From Gammaproteobacteria bacterium (GTDB lineage Bacteria; Pseudomonadota; Gammaproteobacteria; Coxiellales; Coxiellaceae), in assembly GCA_021774015.1 (NCBI GenBank), contig JAJFJO010000336.1:1-5683 (forward strand): a stretch of DNA of 5,683 bases, read 5' to 3'. The translations under genes were made by a program, and so were the position numbers. Of this stretch, positions 1-5,013 are shown piece by piece. A model generated the notes under the pieces. It was given only the letters and a program-made list of their open reading frames with translations. It did not search any database and was not told the DNA's origin. The stretch's first letter is position 1, and every line of letters begins with the position of its first letter.

Positions 1-2801
1 TTAAATTGGAACTTTATTACAACAACAAAAGTGGCAGTTGTATATTCATGCTGTTGATGCACTTCAAAATTGAAGCTAAATTGGCCAATACCTTTACGCT
101 CAGCTTGCAATAATTGTTCGGGCAATTCAACCTTAACATCTGAATCACTTTGAAACAGAATATTCACAGGTACTAAATAATTATAGGTAGTACTAATAAA
201 TACGGCCAAAGGTTTTTTATTTGTGTCATGGTCCCGCAAGCAATCGTAAAGCCAGTCAATATAAGCGTTAAAAAGATCCGGTATTGCAGTTTTGGCAATA
301 CTGGAGTCCCAATTTGTTATTTGCTGTGTGATCGCTGCATTATCATCATGGTCATTGCGCCGAACATCACCTATAGCACCATCAATAGGGTCTTGTTGCA
401 TACGCAAGATGTTATCGCGGGCTTGTTGCCTAATCCCAACCAATAGCTTAGTAGCGGTGCTATCCACGTGATATTCAATCACGCTGTATAAATGACTCTC
501 AATTTTTCTGAGTGTTGCTGCATATTTTCCTACGAGTGTTACCCAAAATTCATGATTATGCTTTAGTTGCTGATAGAACGCACAGTTTTGCTGTGCCGTT
601 TTTGCAATAGCAATTAGCTGCCGACTATTTGGGTCACGCGCTCGATAGAATTCAACGTTACTGTGAAGTAACATTTTTTTATAGGCATTAAATGCCATTA
701 TCCAAACATTAGGATTGACAATGGAGACGCGACTGCTGTTAAGCTCAGTGCCACATTCATGCTTAGCATAGGCTATTAAAAAGCCGACTATATCATGGAT
801 ATTACTATTATCCAGAATAGCGAGTGATTGCGTAGCAGGTTGTTCTGGAAAAAATAGATGTGCACCGGTTGCATTATCATGGGCTGATTTGTCGCCCAAC
901 CAAAAAACCAATTTATCTAGTTTTGCATTGTAAGTGTCTGCACTAAATAGTGTTAAATTATCGTAACGAACAAAGTGCTGCTCGATTTGAAATATACATT
1001 CAATTAAATCATTAAGCCATAGACCCATGATTTGTCGACTGGTTTGTATGCTCAGTTGATACATGCTGGTTTGGATTTGATTCAATTTGCGTGAAATAAT
1101 TAATCGATTGACATAAATTTCACTTAAAGTCGTGTTAAAACCACGAATCACCTCATCAAGAACGTTTCGCACTTGAATGTCGAGCTCAAGAAAACTATGC
1201 TTAAGCATGTCTTGTATTGCAACCAGTTGCTCTGAAACATGTTGTAATTGTTGTTGCAACACCTGTAAAGGATCAACTTGTTGTTTTTTGCGTAAAATGC
1301 CAATTAGACTACTAGTATTTTGAATCAAGTTAAGCCATGCAGTTGGAGATGCCGGATTGAGGTATATTGCAGCAGCAGACAAGCTGACATTGTATACAGC
1401 ATGAGCGATATTGGCGTATTCAACCATTTTTTGGCAACCAATTAACCGCCCAACCTCACCAAATAATTTAAATGATGCCTGCATTTCTTTTTGAAATTCT
1501 TGCTGGCCTTGCTCCTCTTCCTGCCGCTTAATTGTTTGAGTGAAATATTCACCAAGGGTGATTTTTTTTGTTTGACCTGGGTTGTCAGGGTCCTTGACTT
1601 CAACCAATAAACCATCATAAATTTTGTCTAATGACTTTTGCTGCTTCTTGTTTAAATCAAATAATTTTTCAAACTCTTTGTCATAATTAAATAATTCAAC
1701 TTGTCCAGCTGATGCGCTACTAACATCTGTTGCTGGACTAGTTACGCTTGACGCCGCTAGTGACGCCGAAGCAATTGCAGGCCGTGCTGCAGGAAAGTTG
1801 AGGATATTATCGTGATCAAGAAAACCAAGTCCATTCTTAGCCAAAAAATCATTGCAACGTTTTGCTTTCGCTGACCAAGGATTGTCGTTAAGACCTAAGC
1901 TGTTGGTGGGGTCAAGTACCGCCCAATCATGGACGACGGTTTGTTCTGGATCAGTACCTACAGTTAAAAAACTGATAGGATTTTCCTCCATGAATTTGCG
2001 AATGTAATAATTTTCCCAGGTTTCACCACAAACAAACAATTCAAAGATGTTTGGATCAATATCAGCAAGGCTTTCTTGTTCACCAAGAAATGTAGCAGCA
2101 TCGCGAGCACTTTTGATATCACTTTCAATGCGGCTACGCTGCTCAGGATTGATTTGGCTATTGCTGAAAGCACCATCAAGTTGCGCCTTAAACTCATTAA
2201 ATTCAGCTTCACTCATTTGGGCGATATCATGTAGTGTAACTTTTTTCCAAAGCGCCTTGTGTGGATCTGGCTTAAACGCTAAATGCCAAGTTAGCTCTGT
2301 TTGATTTTCAATTCGAAGCAATGGTTCACCTTTATCAGCTGATCTCGCAATAGACAAGGTCATATCGCGACTGATTTTTTTTGATGTCCAGCCAATTAAG
2401 GAACCAAAACTAAAAAACAGTGTACCGACGGCAAGTTCTATCAATGCAGCAGGAATGCCAACGCCAGTGGCTGCGGTAACAACCGAGCTTCCAGCCATCC
2501 AGCCGCCGTAGGTTGTGAAAACCACTTCAGCACCAGTTAATAGTAATGTGCAAGCTGATGCAAGTAGAGCACCGTGTTTACTAGCTTCATGTGAATAGAG
2601 TTTTCTTGCTTCAATGTAATCATTTTTTGTTTGAGAAAATAAATTGACTAATGGCTTGTAACGGTCGAAATTCTTTATTATATTCTGCACTGAACCATAT
2701 TTTTTAAATTTTGGTTGTTCAGTAATAAATTTTATCCACTCATAGCGGACTTCATTAACTTCGTCAGTAGTGATAGTAGGTTTGCTATCATCGTCAGGCA
2801 T
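1..2801 (-). CDS. Large hypothetical protein with N-terminal hydrophobic hairpin, C-terminus beyond the window
   Basis: The minus-strand frame is open from ATG at 2801 to position 1 with no stop: 933 codons plus two bases, so the gene is 3'-truncated by the window. I do not recognise the family. Residues 1-75 are polar and helical. Residues 77-138 form two Gly/Ala-rich hydrophobic segments (about 78-97 and 105-138, ending TLFFSFGSLIGW), resembling a membrane hairpin. Residues 160-335 are mixed and soluble-looking (HLAFKPDPHKALWKK, VVHDWAVLDPTNSLG). Residues 338-366 are a Ser/Ala/Thr-rich linker. Residues 375-450 are charged, and 505-605 are Gln-rich and heptad-like (QVLQQQLQHVSEQL), probably a helical bundle or coiled coil. 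The visible end is beta-like (TATFVVVIKFQF). No signal peptide is evident. The start is chosen because GGAG lies 10 bases upstream; an in-frame ATG at 2810 would have GGAG only 1 base away. The start overlaps the upstream small ORF by 8 bases, suggesting translational coupling. A membrane-acting toxin or secreted effector is possible but unproven. Confidence 0.85.
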   Translation of the reverse strand, partial: MPDDDSKPTITTDEVNEVRYEWIKFITEQPKFKKYGSVQNIIKNFDRYKPLVNLFSQTKNDYIEARKLYSHEASKHGALLASACTLLLTGAEVVFTTYGGWMAGSSVVTAATGVGIPAALIELAVGTLFFSFGSLIGWTSKKISRDMTLSIARSADKGEPLLRIENQTELTWHLAFKPDPHKALWKKVTLHDIAQMSEAEFNEFKAQLDGAFSNSQINPEQRSRIESDIKSARDAATFLGEQESLADIDPNIFELFVCGETWENYYIRKFMEENPISFLTVGTDPEQTVVHDWAVLDPTNSLGLNDNPWSAKAKRCNDFLAKNGLGFLDHDNILNFPAARPAIASASLAASSVTSPATDVSSASAGQVELFNYDKEFEKLFDLNKKQQKSLDKIYDGLLVEVKDPDNPGQTKKITLGEYFTQTIKRQEEEQGQQEFQKEMQASFKLFGEVGRLIGCQKMVEYANIAHAVYNVSLSAAAIYLNPASPTAWLNLIQNTSSLIGILRKKQQVDPLQVLQQQLQHVSEQLVAIQDMLKHSFLELDIQVRNVLDEVIRGFNTTLSEIYVNRLIISRKLNQIQTSMYQLSIQTSRQIMGLWLNDLIECIFQIEQHFVRYDNLTLFSADTYNAKLDKLVFWLGDKSAHDNATGAHLFFPEQPATQSLAILDNSNIHDIVGFLIAYAKHECGTELNSSRVSIVNPNVWIMAFNAYKKMLLHSNVEFYRARDPNSRQLIAIAKTAQQNCAFYQQLKHNHEFWVTLVGKYAATLRKIESHLYSVIEYHVDSTATKLLVGIRQQARDNILRMQQDPIDGAIGDVRRNDHDDNAAITQQITNWDSSIAKTAIPDLFNAYIDWLYDCLRDHDTNKKPLAVFISTTYNYLVPVNILFQSDSDVKVELPEQLLQAERKGIGQFSFNFEVHQQHEYTTATFVVVIKFQF

Positions 2802-3126
2802 GTGGTGCATACTCCATAATAAGTTCAAACATCTCTTCAAATTTAACACTGCAAAAAGAATCAGGCTTTATTACGGCATTATTGTATGCCCAACCTGCAA
2901 GGTCTTCCTGAATTCCTTTGTTATGATGTTCCATGCTTTCTAAAGCTTGGTTCTGGGCAACCAGTCTATTGAACACCTGTTGAAATTGGCAGCTCCGACG
3001 CATCAAGCAGCATCTGCCCTGTTTTTTCTCAGTAAAAAGCAATATCGCCATTGTACCGCCACAACCTCGCAATGTAACCCTCACTTTAAGGTGATAACAG
3101 CCTAAGATCTGGCATTTGTATCGCAA
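2794..3126 (-). CDS. Small hypothetical protein upstream of and overlapping the large gene
   Basis: This is a 110-codon reading frame from ATG 3126 to TGA 2794-2796. I do not recognise the product. The N-terminal third is Cys/Gly-rich and basic (GCYHLKVRVTLRGCGGT) and may be untranslated. The remainder looks like a compact helical protein (NRLVAQNQALESMEHHNKG, then KFEEMFELIMEYAPHA). The start is uncertain. ATG 3126 has no Shine-Dalgarno sequence, ATG 3051 has only a distant GAGG, and ATG 3003 lacks a clear site, so the real product may be 69-85 residues. The stop overlaps the ATG of the downstream large gene (ATGCCTGA), and the GGAG that serves the large gene lies inside this ORF. Such an overlap suggests an operon in which the small protein could partner or chaperone the large one; that role is inference. 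It could also be a decayed fragment. Confidence 0.5.
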   Translation of the reverse strand: MRYKCQILGCYHLKVRVTLRGCGGTMAILLFTEKKQGRCCLMRRSCQFQQVFNRLVAQNQALESMEHHNKGIQEDLAGWAYNNAVIKPDSFCSVKFEEMFELIMEYAPHA

Positions 3127-3140
3127 TTTTAGGCTGATTT

Positions 3141-3146
3141 AGTATA
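3141..3146 (-). promoter_or_regulatory. Possible -10 box for the minus-strand pair
   Basis: TATACT on the minus strand, one base from the TATAAT consensus, lies in an AT-rich stretch 15 bases upstream of the ATG at 3126. No good -35 hexamer is present at 16-18 bases spacing. Transcription would start near 3133, giving a very short leader for the ATG at 3126 and a normal one for the internal starts at 3051 or 3003. This is a weak call. Confidence 0.25.
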
Positions 3147-3176
3147 ATTTTACTCAATCCATAACTTAGAGATTAG

Positions 3177-3398
3177 CTGCAAAAGACGGCATTTCAAGAA
3201 AACGATTATCTTGACGGACGTTCGCTGGTATCTGACTTATTCAAAGCAATCCAACAAACTTACGCCTGCAATTACAGCCTACAAGTAGCTAAACATCATG
3301 TCGAACTGGCTAAAAAAGACCTAGAAATACTCGCCCCGTCCCCATATCGCCAAGCCCTATATGAGCTGATAGACTTTGCTGTTGAATGTAACTTCTAA
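3177..3398 (+). pseudogene. 3'-terminal remnant of a polyprenyl (octaprenyl) diphosphate synthase-like gene
   Basis: A frame of 73 codons is open between an in-frame TAG (3174-3176) and TAA (3396-3398), with no ATG, GTG or TTG codon in it. The translation resembles the C-terminal helices of IspB-type trans-isoprenyl diphosphate synthases: LFKAIQQTYACNYSLQVAKH, then ELAKKDLEILAPSPYRQALY, ending ELIDFAVECNF. In that family the corresponding tail has the pattern ALxxLPxxxxREALxxLAxFAVxR. The catalytic DDxxD motifs of a roughly 320-residue enzyme are absent, so the fragment cannot make the quinone side-chain precursor. The stop codon directly abuts the tRNA-like sequence, as if both were carried together from an intact locus. 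The family call rests on recalled C-terminal patterns, not an alignment. An unrelated short gene using a non-standard start is the alternative. Confidence 0.6.
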
Positions 3399-3472
3399 CG
3401 GCGTATAGCTCAGCCTGGTAGAGCACTGCCTTCGGGATGCAGGGGTCGGAGGTTCAAATCCTCTTACTCCGG
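3399..3472 (+). tRNA. tRNA-Pro(CGG)-like gene, probably degenerate
   Basis: The sequence folds as a cloverleaf. The acceptor strand is CGGCGTA, the D arm GCTC-AGCCTGGTA-GAGC, the anticodon loop TTCGGGA (anticodon CGG, reading CCG for proline), the variable loop GGGTC, and the T arm GGAGG-TTCAAAT-CCTCT, followed by TACTCCG. It closely resembles bacterial tRNA-Pro, including the conserved AGCCTGGTA and GGGTCGGAGGTTC. Three defects suggest decay. Acceptor pair 4-69 is C-T, anticodon-stem pair 31-39 is C-T, and the discriminator is G where proline tRNAs usually have A. The acceptor is followed by TTTA, with no encoded CCA. It may be a pseudo-tRNA, or a functional gene tolerant of mismatches with CCA added enzymatically. 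It begins immediately after the stop of the synthase-like remnant. Confidence 0.7.
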
Positions 3473-3689
3473 TTTATGGGATAAATTTTTCACCAATAGT
3501 GCAGATAAAAAATCATCCGATAGGCGACTGAAACCCATACCCCAATGATTTAATTATAAAAACAAGCGCCCTACTCCTCACCACGGCAACACAAGCACAC
3601 CCTTTAATCTCTAAGGTAATCCCCATTGGCATATAGTGGATTTGTAAAATGCACCTAATTTATGGTAAATTTCACTTGCACTTGTTAGA

Positions 3690-3709
3690 TTAGAGCAACT
3701 TAGAGCAAC
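3690..3709 (+). repeat. Perfect 10-bp tandem direct repeat
   Basis: TTAGAGCAAC occurs twice in direct succession, ending 15 bases before the ATG at 3725. The 10-base period is about one helical turn, which is typical of a tandem site for a regulator, but I recognise no known binding consensus. It would lie in the leader or near the promoter of the J-Rab gene, depending on the unknown transcription start. A chance slippage duplication is the alternative. Confidence 0.6.
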
Positions 3710-3711
3710 CC

Positions 3712-3716
3712 AAAGG
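3712..3716 (+). promoter_or_regulatory. Ribosome binding site of the J-Rab gene
   Basis: AAAGG lies 8 bases before ATG 3725, a standard Shine-Dalgarno distance. It supports this start for the 360-codon gene. Confidence 0.65.
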
Positions 3717-3724
3717 TATTTATC

Positions 3725-4807
3725 ATGAGAAAGCAAGGTTCTATAGAGATAACAAAAGACACCACCATAGAAGAAATTAAAGAAGCATTTGGTGAACTAA
3801 AAACCGCAGAGGAAATCAAACAACTATACGTTGAGTTAGCACGCAAGCATCACCCCGATAAAGTAAGTGAGCAAGAATATAGAAAAGAACATGGAGATGT
3901 GTATAAAGGAAAATATGAAGAGGCACAACGCGAAGCTACAGAGATATTTAAGCGCATTGTTTGTGTTTATAAACTAACGTACGATGCAGCTCGCACAGAA
4001 GAGGCCGGTGCTGCAGCAGGCGCGGCCAGTGCTGCGGCAGGTGCTGCAGCGGCAGGTGCTGCGGCAGGTGCTGCGGCAGGTGCTGCAGCGGGTGCAGCAG
4101 GCGCAGGCCCAGAACTTTTTAGCACTTCTCCGAAGGCGTTCAAATACTCCTTTCAAATTATGGTACATGGTGGCCCACAAGCTAAGAGAGCCGAGATACA
4201 AAAGTCTATTAATCCAGAACATAAAAACAGCGGCATTGGCGCTGACTTTGAACTCCATACTTTTTCTAAATCGGCTGATACTGGCATCACAGCCCAGGTG
4301 TGGGATATAGGTGGAAATGAACGCTTTCAAACTATGACAAAAACCTTCTGTAAAAGGGCCGATAACATCGTTGTCCTTTTTGATTTGAATAACAAAGCAG
4401 AATATGAAAAAAGCGTCCGATTCCTTCACACTCACCGTGAGGCTATCAAACAAGGAGAATATCCCGATGCAAGCATTACCCTGATCGCTATTTCTAGCGA
4501 TAACGCGGGAACTAAAGCAATTCTTTCTGCTCAGGCAGCTGGAGCAGAAGCAGGAGAACAAGAAGCTTATACATTTACTGATGTCCAGGCTCTTGCAGAA
4601 AGCGATGAACAATACGTTGAAATAGATACATCCTCTCCAGATGCCGTCAAACAAGCGATAGAAGCTATTGCTAATAGGCTTTATGACCAACTCTTTGATT
4701 CAAGCCATATAGAAAAACAGGCTCAACGACTGCCAGAGGGCAGTGCACAGGAACCACTTCAACTAACAAGTGGGGATGGCCGAGGGCCACGCTGCAGCCT
4801 TATGTAA
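3725..4807 (+). CDS. J domain / Ala-Gly linker / degenerate Rab-like GTPase / CaaX protein, candidate effector
   Basis: The 360-residue protein joins eukaryotic-type modules. Residues 12-90 form a J domain, with helix II ending in the HPD signature (ARKHHPDK, HPD at 43-45) that in J proteins stimulates Hsp70 ATPase. Residues 94-128 are an Ala/Gly-only linker apart from one Ser. Residues 138-322 align with Rab GTPases: FQIMVHGG (beta 1), SGIGADFELHTF (Rab STIGVDFKIRT), QVWDIGGNERFQTM (Rab QIWDTAGQERF), ADNIVVLFDL, and a final helix AIEAIANRLY. Nucleotide-binding motifs are eroded: no GxxxxGK[ST], switch I Thr replaced by Gly170, catalytic Gln replaced by Asn198, NKxD reduced to ISSD, and SAK lost. 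The last four residues, CSLM, form a CaaX box of the farnesyl type, after a flexible tail from about 330. Bacteria lack CaaX prenyltransferases, so modification and action on host membranes are inferred. The gene stands alone on its strand with its own ribosome binding site; no secretion signal was identified. Confidence 0.9.
   Translation: MRKQGSIEITKDTTIEEIKEAFGELKTAEEIKQLYVELARKHHPDKVSEQEYRKEHGDVYKGKYEEAQREATEIFKRIVCVYKLTYDAARTEEAGAAAGAASAAAGAAAAGAAAGAAAGAAAGAAGAGPELFSTSPKAFKYSFQIMVHGGPQAKRAEIQKSINPEHKNSGIGADFELHTFSKSADTGITAQVWDIGGNERFQTMTKTFCKRADNIVVLFDLNNKAEYEKSVRFLHTHREAIKQGEYPDASITLIAISSDNAGTKAILSAQAAGAEAGEQEAYTFTDVQALAESDEQYVEIDTSSPDAVKQAIEAIANRLYDQLFDSSHIEKQAQRLPEGSAQEPLQLTSGDGRGPRCSLM
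4004..4108 (+). repeat. Ala/Gly-coding minisatellite within the J-Rab gene
   Basis: This stretch is an imperfect tandem array of about 12-base units of the form GGTGCTGCGGCA (Gly-Ala-Ala-Ala), with some units of 9 or 15 bases. Every unit is a multiple of three bases, so gain or loss by slippage would keep the frame and only change linker length. It is markedly more GC-rich than the flanking DNA. The encoded segment separates the J domain from the Rab-like domain and is probably a flexible or helical spacer. Confidence 0.85.
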
Positions 4808-4817
4808 AAAAAAACGA

Positions 4818-4860
4818 CTTAAGGTGATCCGGCCGTTAGCATTCCCGAATGCACCTCAAG
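4818..4860 (+). other. Inverted-repeat structure downstream of the J-Rab gene
   Basis: CTTAAGGTG (4818-4826) pairs with CACCTCAAG (4852-4860) except for one A-C mismatch. An inner perfect stem, GCATTC/GAATGC (4839-4852), lies between them, sharing one base with the outer stem. The RNA could fold as a two-part hairpin 10 bases after the stop codon. No T-run follows, so it is not a standard terminator; it may protect the mRNA 3' end or be part of an unrecognised element. Confidence 0.4.
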
Positions 4861-4910
4861 ACCTTAGAAGCTCGGCACTTCAAGACTTAAGCCCAGCAAC
4901 CAAAATTTCT

Positions 4911-4933
4911 CCTCATATTCGACGAATGTGAGG
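4911..4933 (+). terminator. Hairpin, possible weak terminator of the J-Rab transcript
   Basis: CCTCATATTC and GAATGTGAGG form a 10-bp stem with one G-T pair around a 3-base loop (GAC). The following AACATCTTCATTTT is only moderately T-rich and lacks an immediate T-run, so intrinsic termination would be inefficient. It lies about 100 bases after the J-Rab stop codon and 43 bases before the promoter proposed for the next gene. Confidence 0.35.
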
Positions 4934-4975
4934 AACATCTTCATTTTCTGCCTGTTTCTCACTTTCATTAACCGG

Positions 4976-4981
4976 TATACT
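4976..4981 (+). promoter_or_regulatory. Likely -10 box for the glutamate synthase-like gene
   Basis: TATACT lies 32 bases upstream of ATG 5014. A weak -35 candidate, TGTTTC, is 17 bases further upstream. Transcription would begin near 4988, giving a leader of about 26 bases, which fits a separately transcribed gene after the hairpin at 4911-4933. Confidence 0.4.
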
Positions 4982-4998
4982 ACCTTCTCTGATCACAC

Positions 4999-5004
4999 AA
5001 GGAG
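4999..5004 (+). promoter_or_regulatory. Ribosome binding site of the glutamate synthase-like gene
   Basis: AAGGAG lies 9 bases before ATG 5014, a strong Shine-Dalgarno match. It fixes this start in preference to the internal ATG at 5026. Confidence 0.8.
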
Positions 5005-5013
5005 TTGTATCAC

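Larger units (their letters stand above)
3473..3724 (+). other. Intergenic leader upstream of the J-Rab gene
   Basis: This 252-base AT-rich stretch between the tRNA-like sequence and ATG 3725 has no convincing ORF. It contains no hairpin followed by a T-run that would terminate the tRNA transcript. No well-spaced -35/-10 pair was found. TTGGCA (3626-3631) and TAAAAT (3645-3650) are present but only 13 bases apart. A tandem repeat and a ribosome binding site inside it are listed separately. Confidence 0.5.

Noticed and set aside
228..446. Plus-strand 72-codon frame
   Set aside because: It lies antisense inside the long intact minus-strand gene, has no ribosome binding site and encodes no recognisable protein.
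1964..2304. Short frames on both strands in this interval
   Set aside because: Both are shadows of the 933-codon minus-strand frame, which is uninterrupted across the interval.
2799..2810. ATG at 2810 as the start of the large minus-strand gene
   Set aside because: It is in frame, but GGAG would be 1 base away; the ATG at 2801 has a proper 10-base spacing.
3626..3650. TTGGCA and TAAAAT as a sigma-70 promoter for the J-Rab gene
   Set aside because: The spacer is only 13 bases, too short for a functional -35/-10 pair.
3644..3669. Two GTAAA words as a possible CpxR site (GTAAA-N5-GTAAA)
   Set aside because: The copies are 16 bases apart rather than 5, so they do not fit the CpxR consensus.
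3984..4310. Plus-strand 108-codon frame rich in Gln, Val, Leu and Arg
   Set aside because: It is an out-of-frame reading of the same GC-rich repeat inside the J-Rab gene, with no independent ribosome binding site.
3974..4690. Minus-strand 238-codon frame, Cys/Ser/Thr-rich
   Set aside because: It is antisense to the J-Rab gene. Its repetitive CRSTCRST segment is the complement of the Ala/Gly repeat, and the sense frame has clear domain homology.
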